64,000 bases of DNA, from assembly GCA_034509425.1 (NCBI GenBank), contig JAVTVJ010000786.1, positions 124,001-188,000 on the forward strand, given 5' to 3'. Positions 22,443 through 34,500 of the stretch are shown here, piece by piece. The DNA is from Eopsaltria australis. Lineage: Eukaryota > Chordata > Aves > Passeriformes > Petroicidae. Made by a program: the position numbers and the translations under genes. Under the pieces are notes generated by a model. That model worked only from the letters and a program-made list of their open reading frames with translations, was not told the origin of the DNA and did no database searches. How positions within the stretch are numbered: the first letter of the stretch is position 1; every line of letters starts with the position of its first letter.

Positions 22443-25400
22443 GCTAATTTATGTTAGACCAGAATTAGGCTCTTGGAATCTAAAAGTTTGCACGTGTTAG
22501 GATCCATGGCAGCCCTTACAAAAAGATAAACATAGCACAAGCACTGCACCTTTGAGGTCATACAGCACACTTCATCCCAGATCCCTGGTATAAATGCAGG
22601 AGATGCATTATCTATCAATCTGTCATGGGAGTGTTCTGAAAGGAACAGGGTACAGCCTGGTACCGTACCATTAAATATTAACACAAGTGATAACTAATCT
22701 ACTCAAGGTGAGTCAACTCTGACCACAGTTTTAACCATTTACCAAAAAAAAAAGTTTAATATATCAAGACTAAGCACATAAATTGTTTTAAAACATGCTA
22801 CATTACAGGTTTGTGAGGAAACATATATGTGAAATTGATCTAAATTTTATTTTGCTGTTTGAAAAAAATGAGAAGAAAAATTTTTGTAACCAACCCTGAG
22901 CTTGCAGTTCTTACAGTTTCACAAAACCCAATGTTGTGCATTCAAACTGGATGACTTCCATGCCTTTAGAAAATGAAAAAAAACACTAATCTATACATTA
23001 TATATCTCCAAAACAAACTGAATTCTGGTAAATGTCTCTCTGGGTTTTCCAACTGCATGGTAGAAAACATCAAATTCGAAGTAGAAACAGAAGAAAGAGG
23101 GTTTTTTTTCAGAATAGATTAATAGTTACCTGGCTATAATAAAATCCATGAAAGAAAGAAAGAAAGAACATTGCACTATGTTTTCTGCAACTGAGGTCCT
23201 ATATGTGCTTTTAGCCTGGATGAACCTGCATTATCAACAGGCTCACTCTCAATTACCTGTTTATTTTTGCTGACATTTGGTCCTCAGCAACCTGTAATAT
23301 TACATTCCCTGCACAACAATCCGTTCATGATATGGAAATTTATTGTAGTTGCCCACTTAGGACTGCACAGAAAGGCCTATCTTCCACTCAGTTCAGCCTT
23401 ACTGACACAAAGTTGTCCGTGAAGCAGAAGAGTTGCCATGGAAATAAAACCAATTTAACAGAGGCTGCTGATAGACCCCCATTAATTAACCTATTATGGT
23501 AAAGGAATTTTTCCTCTCAATAAGTGTTGTTGGTATTATTTCAATGACACAACAAGAAAAATAAACTTGCTCTTCTCTTCTGCTTTACATTTCCTGCTTA
23601 AGGGAGAAAGGCATCAGCAGACAGTCTTGCACCATTTTGTTATAATTCATGGTGGAGTTTAAAATGAAGTGGTGAGAAGGAATTAACAATTTGTGTCAAC
23701 TTTGAGAACACAAGTGAAGGTCCAGCTACAAAACCAAATGTAACTTTATCCTGACAATAAAGGTTTTTTATGTGTTTTTTAACAAAAAGATCAGATTTAA
23801 AATACAGCTTTAAAGTTTGTTTTCACTTCTGAAATCAAGACTGTCAAATTCTTTTGGAAACACATATCATGCCTGTCTTCACTATGTTAACAAAATGGCC
23901 CATGTAAATCTCAGAAAATAAAAGAAACTTTAAACTATAGTGTATAATAAAAGACCTGTGAAGTAGTTAACACCTTCCAACTCTGTATGACATACTACAC
24001 CTAAAAACCATATGAGTTTTGAATGAGGGAATAACAACTAATTCGGTTTCAAGTTGGGACAAACTTTGTCTGCAAAAAAAATAGGAAGGTGCAATTAAAT
24101 GCGGGGAGAGCTAGAATATCCTTTTGTTTAGTAACAACTCAGCAACAGAACCCTGTCTAAAAAGATACTACATAGTGACAATGACAAGAATTATGCTGTA
24201 AGAAAGGACAGGGCATGCCCAAAGGCAAGATTTCCATTGCTAAGGTTCACTTGAAGCTTAACGTGGATACTGTAACCAGCAGTATAATTCTACTCCGAGC
24301 CTAGAAAATTTGATAACAACTAATCCATAATCACCCGGCACAGTGTCTAATACAAAACAGTTGCCTTAGACCATCTGGATGCCTATTTACAGAGCAACTG
24401 CTTTGTTGCTGTACCTAATGCAGATTTTATGATTGCAAAGGGATGTAGTGGAGGGTGAGGGAGCAACGTGGAAAATGAACCCCCACTCCTGTGGATTTTT
24501 CAGACACAGGAACAGGGCAAGCTTCTCAAAGCTGCAACAGCACAGAAAGGGGCAAAGAGGTTGGGAGAAGGCATAGAGGGTGGAGGGAAGGCATCTTCCC
24601 TCCAAAACCCTACTAAGAAATCCAAGCTAAAAAAACCACTAGTGGTCTGATAACAGGAATAGCATGTCACAGGAGTAGCAAGCCTTGCTCTGTGGGCTTT
24701 TCTTTGGATGGTGGGGCTGTCAGCAAACAGCATACAATTCACAAAACCCCCAAGCTTTCACATATTTTCACCCAGTTCAGAAAAAGAACACAAACTTTCA
24801 CAAAATTCATTGACAATTAGACTTAACATTGCATGATCTGTCTCAGTTTTTAAATTTATTTGTTAACTGAGAAATCAATTAACTACTACAACAGTGCAAA
24901 GGCAAATGCTCAGCCTCAGATCTCTACTAGTGCAGTGACTAGTGAATAAATCCACTGCAGGCAAGGCCACAAACATGCAGTCTCACATGGCCCTCCACGA
25001 GCCTGTGGAGTCTATTACTGATAATAGGAATACAGGAACTCCAAGGTCAAGCCACCAGTAACTTGAGCATATTGGGCAAAATAATAACATCTAAATTGTG
25101 GATGAAGAAGGATTTGGGTAAGACAATTTCTCATTTCTTCTCTAGCAAAACTTCCCACAGAAGCTCGCAGGAGCCATGGATACATCCAAGGTATGCAACT
25201 AGATTCTTAATGCATTAACTAAAAATTAAATGTTTTATTTATTTGGGAAAAACAAAGAAAAAGTCAGAGCTGTGATTTCTAGGCATTCCAGAGCTAAAAT
25301 CCCAACCAGCTGCTTCCTTTAGAATTCCTTGATTCTTGCTATCAGAGGAGATCAGCATAGAAAAAAATACTATTTAGTCTTGAAAGTCTCTTTCTGTAAC

Positions 25401-25780
25401 AGAATTACAGCACGAGAATAACAAACAAAACAACTGAAGAGGAAATAGATTGTAAACACGGACTATGACCCCACTCAACAAATGTCCGGGTGAAATCAGC
25501 ACAGGAGGTGGGCTAGCCAGCTGGAGGCATGTTTGTAGTTATGAGTAAGATGAATATAAGGCATTAAGCATCCCAGCCTCTCACCAGATGGAATAAAGAG
25601 AAAGGTGTATACAACATTCTTCCTATCAATCAAAAGCTGTATAGAATTGCATCTACGTTTAAGAGGCATATAGCCTGGAGTGACCCACAGCAATCATTAA
25701 ATTTGAACATATTCAAAACTGCAACAGCCTTTCAGATTTGACCCAAAATGAAAACAATTCTACTTTCACAGAAAAGACAG
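22443..25780. other. Intergenic DNA between TM4SF1 and TM4SF4, part 3
   Basis: Mostly A+T-rich sequence without recognisable exons. A small GAAA repeat sits near 23151-23168. Confidence 0.5.
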
Positions 25781-25934
25781 CCTTCCTTCCTTCCTTCCTT
25801 CCTTCCTTCCTTCCTTCCTTCCTTCCTTCCTTCCTTCCTTCCTTCCTTCCTTCCTTCCTTCCTTCCTTCCTTCCTTCCTTCCTTCCTTCCTTCCTTCCTT
25901 CCTTCCTTCCTTCCTTCCTTCCTTCCTTCCTTCC
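25781..25934. repeat. (CCTT)n microsatellite, about 38 units
   Basis: An uninterrupted run of the tetranucleotide CCTT over 154 bases. One strand is pure pyrimidine and the other pure purine. Because four is not a multiple of three, every frame reads through without stops, giving artificial repeat proteins on both strands that are not genes. Confidence 0.98.
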
Positions 25935-28900
25935 CAAGCCTTAAGGAAGACATATCCCTTATAGAATTCTGGAGAAGCAAGAGAAGCAAAAGAACCAGTT
26001 GGCCACAGTCGTGTCATTTTCATGGAGCATGTGAACAATTCAGCTGGACAACACAAGTGGAGAATGTGAAGCAAAGTAGCAGTAATGAAACTGGATAGAG
26101 AGACTGGGTTTGACAGATGTGCTGCTCACATCTCCTCATTACCACAGGAACCACCATATGGGGAAAGCTGTTTATCAGCAACACAAACAAGCTGCAGAAA
26201 GAAAGAGCTGGTTCTCTTCTACTCCCATCTCCTCTAAGTCTAGAAACAAGAAATGAGAGGCAAGTACTCTCTTTCAGGGTGAAAGCAAAGCAACTCCATA
26301 TAAGTTTGCAGCATCATTCCGTTTTACATCGGGGCCACATAAGGTTCATAGCTATGGTGAGTAAATGAATCCACAAAAGGATTTTCATCTCAATTACACT
26401 GGTATCTAGCAAGGGGTAAGAATGAACAGGCTTTATCTCTGACACCTACCTTCCCTTAAAGGCTATGCATGCACCTGATGCTTGCACTCCAGCAAAGACA
26501 AGCAATCTCCACCTGCACCAGCACCAATGGTTTGAAGACAGGGAGGGAGGGCAGAAACCTCAGCCACAGCAGCCACAGCAGCACTCCTGGCATTCTATGA
26601 GCTATTTGCACCAGAGAGGCTGATAAAACCCTGGGCTGTCTGTAAGATCCCTTGAAAGGAGAGTGGGAGAGAATAAAAGAGTTGAATGGCCCTGTCACAC
26701 ACTAGAAGAATCTCAGTGCTTATAAAAGCAAAGGAAATTTCAGGTCCAGGCATGTGATGTAAAAACTTAAAGATGTTTGTTTTTGCAAAAGATACAGAGA
26801 TACAATAATTTCAAAATACAGACCTAAAAAGACTGTCAAAATGAATAATACAAGGATTAAAATCTGCCCTCACTGAACGTGATGAGAACTATGTATTTCA
26901 AGTTGTAGCCAAGATTTCACTCAAGCAACAGTAATTTCAATTTCTCATATTTTCAAAGATTTAGAGTCCTTGTACAAATATTACTTAAAACTGAAATTTT
27001 CTTGCAAAACACCAAGTATGCTGACTGCTAGAAAATGAAGCTAGAAGCAGACCAAAGCATGAAAACCACCGGGTTCTTGTGAGGATAATACACATGGAGA
27101 CACACTGTACATTGCTGCACTCTTCAGAAAGACACTGAAACAGGATGAACACTACTGGGCGCTGAAGACATATAAGTCAGTGACAAATGGTCACTTTGAG
27201 AAAGAAGCTACATATGTGATATGTGATAGCATCCCGTGACAATTCCCTGCAAAGCAGGGAAGAATAAATGTATCTGGTAAAAACAGGAGGCAGATTCATC
27301 TGTTTCCAAGGTTTGAAGCAACTGGCACGGTGCCTTCCAGCCCACTTCTCCTAAACTCGTCATCAGTATAGCTGGCTTTTTTGTATTCATGGTGATGTGG
27401 TCTCCATGTGTCACTGAGGACACCACCCAGTTCAAGCTACATTTGCCATCTGAGCTTTGACAAAGGTCAAAAAGATATGAGGGAAATGCTGTGTACATCA
27501 ACAGTCTGTCCTCTGAGCTTGGGAGAATCCAGCAGCTAGGGCTGGGACAAGAAAACCTGTCGTGAGGAAGCTCATGATACCCAGCTCTTCCTTAGGCATC
27601 ATCCCCTCTCTGCTCTCAGGTGCCTCACACACAGCCAGCCCCCACATCTGACAGAGGAGTCTGGGAATAGGAAAGGGAATGAATTTCTCCCAGGCCAAAG
27701 CTGTGTATATGGGTGCAATGATGGCCTTTGCTTTTGTGCATACATCGCCTCACTCTTTCAGCTTCTCACTGACAGGCATTGCATATCCACACATTTCACA
27801 GGCAAGGAGTGGCTGAATCTCCGGCAAGAGGAGCAGGGTTTGTCCCCGAGCACATCCCACTGGATGTACCCCTTTACTACACTGCTGTCACAACTGGAGG
27901 GCTTTTTGGAGCTCTCCAAAGAACAGCTTGTGCTAATGTGATCCTTCACTGCAATGAAGATTTAGGTCACATGAAGGAAGACATTTTTCAGCTCATTCTC
28001 CTTTGCACTCTCTTCAAAGAAAGGAACTTGGTGCACAGTCTACCAGCCTCTCTCCAGCCCTCAGTGGAACGGCACAACACACATCATGTTACATGTGTTA
28101 AGAACGATTTTATGCAGGAACATCCTTCAGTATTTCTTGCTTGACATCAATGTGTCACCACATGTATTTTATAAATTATAATATATAAATGCATACATAA
28201 AAGTTTACTAGCAACAGCAGAGGCTTGAACAGGCCTGTTTTCTACCAGGCTACTGTAAATCCCATCCTACCTATAAATTTGTACCTCCCTCCTGGCTCAA
28301 TTTAAGGGAGGGTCAGTACTTGTCACAAGCTTATCGAGCTCCAGATACTCCAACTACATTTAAAATATGGAAGCAGCTACACAAATCACAAGAGCAAGGA
28401 CTCATGACCTCAGGACATAACTGTCTAATGAGTTCAATAATTGACACAAAAAACTGATCAAGACAAACCTATCTACAATTCCAAATTACTAGATACATCA
28501 TACAAAATTTGTAAGGTATCATCACTGCTAGCACTGCTATCCTCCTGAAACTACCAAAACTGAGTGGCCTGATAGTCCTATAATTTTCCACAGGATAATA
28601 TGTCATTTCACCTTCTGCACAGCATGGGCTTTGTATGACTCAGGAGATGAGGAGCAAAGGAAACACCTTCCCAAAGTACACCAGAAAGGAGTGCCTTCCA
28701 TTATGATACCATAGTTGCTAGAAACGTGCTGTTCAAGAGGACAGGATGACACAACATACAAAGACTGGCTCTACCCCAATTATCAGCCCTCAGAGTCTCC
28801 AAGATGAAGCATTTATTCCAGGAAAAGAATTGTGGCTAATGTTTGACAATGGGTCACTCCTCCCAGATAGATGGACAGAGCTGGATAACAAGGGCTGGAA

Positions 28901-31077
28901 TGGAAGGGAAGAGCCTCTTTCAGAGCAGCTGAGTGTGCAAGCTACTCAGTTTTTTCCTGGGGAAAATACTTGACTCAATCTGAGTGGTGCTTTCCAGCTC
29001 AGGTTGGATGCCACTTCCCTGCCAAAAATAAAGTGTAGCTTAAGCACTCACATAAAACCTGGCAATAGTTTAAAAACTCCATGCATAAACTAGTATAGTT
29101 GAACAGCAGGGTCTGGCTAGATTCAGTGGCACTGTTAGTGAGTGGAGGAAGGGAAAATGCAAGAGTGCTGTGAACATCTGGCAACAACCTGGTGGAAACA
29201 TCTGTCTGAGCCACTTCCTGTGAATCAGGATGGCAGGGTGCTGGATGCAATACAACTTTAAACTTTTCCTCTTTACTGCAAGCCAGAATTCACAACTGCA
29301 AAAAAAAGCGACATTCTAGTCAGATAGAGAAGGGGAAGAAAGCCAACTAAGACTGATATTCCAGCAACAGCAAGCATTTTCCCTGTGCCTGTTACTGAGC
29401 CCCTGTAAGTGGGAGCCAAATTACAGACGCTCTCTACCAAATGGAAATGTCATGAAAGCCTGTTTAAAGTATCAGGTGACGTATGGAGTGTTTTCACGTT
29501 CTGAATCTTTGCCACAGAATCAATAGCTGGCTGTTGAAAGCCATGAAAACTGCTTACAATGGCCCAGATGACATCCTACTGAATACCACACGTAGACTGT
29601 GCTCTCAGGACTTTTTTCTCTGCCTGCTCTTCAATTGTGCAATAGCTGTTCTTCTTGAGATGAAAAGTTAAGTTTATGAGCATGTGCCTTTCAAAACACT
29701 GTCCTCAGGGGCCATACACATGTTGCTGTTACACAGATGGGACCAGAGGCTCCTCCCTCCTCCAGGGACCAACCAACAAACCAGTGGCAACACCTCGAGC
29801 ATTGTCTACTCTGTGCAGAGGACACGGCAATGCCAGGACAGGACTTGGCTGGCAGCACATGGGCAGCTCCCAGCCCCAGACAGGGACAGCTGCTCTGGCT
29901 GAGCAGTGTGGGATGCAAAGGGCCATGCTTTCCAAACTATACCAAACAGCATGTGCTGTTCGCAGCCTCCACTACTTCTAGCAAAAACACTAGGAAGGGA
30001 ATAATGATGACATATGAAAAACAAAAACAGCTCAACTTCCAGAAACTGTTTGGTAAATCTTCAGCTGCAGGCTCCTGTGCCAACAGCTTGGAATGCACTG
30101 TGATTAATGGGAATCTTTCAGTCCACCAGGAACAACCACTGCCACTCTCCAGGCTGTTCTGCTAGATCTGCACTTCATACCTAGAACCTGTTGACTTAAT
30201 TCGTGTTGCAGTATATGCCAACTTGAGAAGCCACTCAAAAATCGGTCTTAATAAATACCTGAATAAAATCTTTTACTAAGTAAACAGTGTCATTTCCTCA
30301 GAAATCATAAGTCTGCTCAGCACTACAGACACTGGAATTCCTAGGACTGGTCCTCACAAAAAAAAAACATCCATTAGTCTTTCTAATATATTATAGAATG
30401 CACATGATTGGCAGTAGTGACAATAATTTCTTGCCATCCTTTATTGAATAAGCTTAAGTATATGTGACACAAAATATTCTCCCATGAATGGAAAAAAATT
30501 TATGAGTTATCCTAAAACATGGCATATGTCATAATTTCAAAATACAATCTATGGAAAATACTGTCAGGTTTTGATTCATCTTCATCATATAACTTAATGT
30601 TTGGTGAAGAGGTCTATTAAATATTAGAGCATTTCCAATTCAGTCTTTCCTGCAAACAGTCTTCCGTCATATAGAGCATGAAATCACAAAATAAATATAA
30701 ATCCCAAAAATGGAGAAGAAACACATGCCCTGAGGCACAGTCCAACTGCCTAATATCAATAAATGTTTCTCATCCTGCTGCAATCCAAGAACTTTCTTGG
30801 GTTTGTGGACATGTATCTTTATTGGTCTATAATGACTCATCTTTGTATTAGCCAGTTTCTCTACTATTTCAATTACAGAACTGCCTCTGACATGTAAAAA
30901 CTTGGACTATGAAGACATTATTCATATCAGCTGACTCATTATGCATTTTTATGTCACTCCTTGCAAAAGAAGTGTTTTCTAGTATGAAGAAAGATCATGT
31001 GTAGTAAAAATGATCATCCAGAACTAAGATATCTACCATGACATGAGCCCAGATTATGAAGTGTCTCAACCACCTTA
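25935..31077. other. Intergenic DNA upstream of TM4SF4
   Basis: No supportable exon. Plus-strand frames at 27779-28144 (121 codons) and 29737-30165 (142 codons) have no recognised domain or splice context. The segment 29680-29940 is locally G+C rich, which explains its overlapping open frames. The last 2-3 kb could contain TM4SF4 regulatory DNA. Confidence 0.5.
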
Positions 31078-31090
31078 GTAAAATATTAAC
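31078..31090 (+). promoter_or_regulatory. TM4SF4: HNF1-like binding site upstream of TM4SF4
   Basis: The 13-mer GTAAAATATTAAC matches the HNF1 palindrome GTTAATNATTAAC at 10 of 12 informative positions, with one perfect half site. It lies about 90 bases upstream of the TATA box. TM4SF4 is an intestine and liver gene in mammals, where HNF1 factors are active, so the position is plausible. Binding is inferred. Confidence 0.45.
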
Positions 31091-31179
31091 AGAGTTTGTG
31101 GGTTGTCATAGTAAAATCAGAGGCTGAACGTAATTTTATTTACGGACGCTAGAAAACTGACATCACGGCTGCAAGGACA

Positions 31180-31186
31180 TATAAAA
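31180..31186 (+). promoter_or_regulatory. TM4SF4: TATA box of TM4SF4
   Basis: TATAAAA in the context GGACATATAAAAAACC, about 200 bases before the ATG. It predicts transcription start near 31210 and a 5' UTR of about 170 bases without an intron. Confidence 0.7.
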
Positions 31187-31381
31187 AACCAGCACAGTGC
31201 ATTTTGGATCGACTGCAAGAAAACCGACAGGAGCATTCTACAGGCTCATCTCCTCTAACAGCACAACAGAAACTGGATTTTGTGAAGTACACCAAGAAGC
31301 TTCTTTTTATGAATCAGTTCTGAGAACATCTGAGAGATTTTATTTTGTCTTCAGTTGTGTTTGCAATTCCTTTAAAGAAGC

Positions 31382-31555
31382 ATGTGCACGGGAGGCTGCG
31401 CCAAGTGCCTGGGAGGTACTCTCATCCCCCTGGCAGTGCTCTGCACCCTTGCTAACATTTTGTTGTTTTTCCCTGGAGGAAAAGTGGCTAAAGACAATGC
31501 ACACATTACAGATGAAGTTTGGTACTTTGGAGGGATCTTGGGATCGGGTATATTG
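31382..31555 (+). CDS. TM4SF4: TM4SF4 coding exon 1
   Basis: Fifty-eight codons from [12 protein letters not shown] to GSGIL, ending in phase 0 before GTAAGTAT. The ATG has A at -3 and G is lacking at +4. An in-frame-shifted longer frame starting at 31197 covers the 5' UTR and is not coding. Confidence 0.96.
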
Positions 31556-34500
31556 GTAAGTATCTAAATTCAGACATTCCTACCTTTCCCCCACTCGCAG
31601 CCATGACTTGGATTGTTGAATTTTCTCAGGGCTGCAAATTCCTCTTTGATAAACAAATAAGTTATAGCTGATCCAAAGGTTTGGCAATAAGTAACTTAAT
31701 GTAACCATAAGAAAAAAAAACCCCATAGAATTATTATATTTAAAAGAAGATGTAACTTGAATTCATCCCAATTCAAACTGTATTTCTATTATGTGTAGAT
31801 GATCTTCCCTGCCTTGGTATTTTTGGGGCTTCAGAATAATGATTGCTGTGGATGCTGTGGCAATAGGAGTTGTGGAAAGAGGTTTGCGGTAAGTGAAAGG
31901 AAACATGGCAAAAAAGCTATGACTAACCCTAACTCTAAGCTAAATTGTTACTGATGTATGGATCTTCCTCTCACAGTCATGAGTCTAGACAGATGCTGTC
32001 TCGAGTGTGGGGCACACAGCCCTGCCATTTGAGTGCTGGCAAGTGGAAATAGCAGGGTGTAAAAATTGTATTATGCCCCTCATATTTTACCACAGGTACC
32101 ACAATGGTATGACCTCACTGGTTTTTGCTATCACAAGATACTTATAGTTACTATCACAATTAAAATTTATTGCTGAAAGATCTACACTTTGTTTTGCAGA
32201 GTACAATAGTTCTCTCCTTAGCCATTTTTTGTTGGCAGCTTTTAAAATTACCCTGGCAGTCAGACACTACATTCCCAACTCACTTCAGGCCCACAAAATG
32301 AGCTGTATCTCATTAGATTCACAGGAAATTTCAGGAAGAAATAGACCTTCGGAGGTCACCTAATCCAACCTCCTACTTAAAGCACTGTGGACCAGGCTCC
32401 ACTTTGAATTTATAGCGTCCTTTCATACTAGATAAGCTTCCAAAGGATACTTTCAGGTACTAGTAAACATCTCAAGCATTTTAGTTTAAAAATTAAATCA
32501 GAAAAAATTATATTTCTACTAGGAAAATAAGACCTTTCAAAATAAATTCTTTGGATCAAGTAGATCATTACACTTTTTAAATAAAGGAACAGATTTTCAA
32601 TTGAAAAAAAAAGAAGAAAAACAAATAGGAAAAGATTCATGACTATGAGGTTGACCAAAGAGTTTCCCCTAAATTCTGTCTTTAATGCTGTCTTCATGCA
32701 ATACCAACAAAACAGGTGGAACTTTGAAAGGAGGAAATGGGGCCATCTGTTTCTCTTTCCAACACTGCATGATCCATTTTCTGCAAGCAGTGAGGAGAAG
32801 CCAGTTGGGTTTTGCAGAGCACATACCACTCCGCAGGTACCCAAGCGCTGCGGTTGTGCTGCTGCTCAGCGCAGTGGTGACCAGGGGCACGGTGACACAC
32901 AGTGACACTGCGAGCGCTGGCCGAGTGTGAGCCAGCCTGCACGTGTGTGGTGCTGCCTGCAAAGTAACCTGCCTTCTTTGCTGGCAAGTGTGTTAGAGTG
33001 CAGCTGACTGGCAATATTAATACAGTCCAGAGTACCAAGTACACTGTACTACAAGAGTCCTACGGGCCTTATCACCACCAGCATGATTGAGAACCAAATT
33101 TGGTCTTGTGTGTTAGCTGAAATTCATTATTATGATGCCTACTACAAAAGTATAATTTTAAACTTAGCCCTGTCACATATATCAACATAAAAATGCATGC
33201 CAGCACTCAAGGCAAGAGTCTTACGATGAGGTCTGAACAAAAATTCACATTAGACTTGATGATATTAGGGGTCATTTCCAACTGGAATGATTCTATGACC
33301 TGAAAGTATGGGGTTTTTTCCTCCACCTGTATCACTTTAATCCAGTAAAGGACACTATCTCTGCCTACAAACTGTTATGGCTACAAGTACTTCAGAATTC
33401 AAGCAGGGCATTTGTTCTTGTATTATTTGCTCACATTAGTATATATGGAAAATTCTGTAATAGCCAGAAAAATAAAAGATGTACTTTCCTATCCATTCTA
33501 ATTGCACTACTAGAGCTTACACTGGTAAGTACCTGTGAGGGGATAAAGTATACTAATATGAAACCTAAAGGGAGACTTGGGAGGGAAAACTATAATTATT
33601 TGGTCCAAATATAACCAAGATACCAAAACCAACTTGTAAAGGATACTGCAGAATCTTTTTAAAAATGCCTTGAGTGGTCCAAGACTTCAGTCTTGCTTGC
33701 AGTCTCCTGAGAAAAGCACCTGGCTGCAAGGGAACAGGAGGCCCCAGAGGGAGCAGTGCCATCTGCTGCTAGCCTCTACCTCCTGCTCCTCAGGCACAGG
33801 GGGCCAGTGTTGATAAAGGTTTAAAATACCAGTACCAGTATGCATTACACATTTACTATGCAATGAAAACTAACAGACTTCAGCTGCTCAGGTGTTGGAT
33901 ATTTGACTATTAAAAGCTGAATTTAGAGAATGTACACTGATAATGCAGAGGGTGGTGGGGCTGTAAGATGTGGCTCTGCGTTTACCGAAAGTGTCTCTGT
34001 GTCTCCAAGAGATCACTCTGGCCAGTACAGCTCGGTACTGTGCAGGCACACCCTTCTCTCACCCATGCCAGTGGAAGGCACACACACTCACCTAAAAGCC
34101 TAGGATAGCTCCTGCGTGGCCAGAGACAAGGAACCAGAGGGCCCCAACACTGTGGATATTCGAACACGATTTATTCCTCAAGGTGTCCAACAGAGAAAAG
34201 CCTTGAATGGCCTTGAGTGACCTCCAGTGACCATGGATACAGAGATACAGGGCCAACGGTCTGGGGACTCAGGGGTGGGAAGAAGGCGGGGGATACAAAG
34301 ACCATCAATGGGAGAAGGGAGGGGCAGAGTGAGGGACCAGGTCAGGGGGATTAACACAGCCTAGGGAGAGACCACCCAATGCCCAGGAGAAACCTCAAAC
34401 CTCGGAGCCGTCTCACCAGTGAGCCTCTGCTGTCTTGGGACCTCTTGGCTCCTTGGTAGCTCCCGAGGTGGTCTCAACCACCACAATACACAGACATTAA

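Noticed and set aside
25713..26098. Overlapping open frames on both strands coding for KEGR-type or LPSF-type repeats
   Set aside because: They are forced by the CCTT tetranucleotide, which contains no stop in any frame; the flanks show no coding signal.
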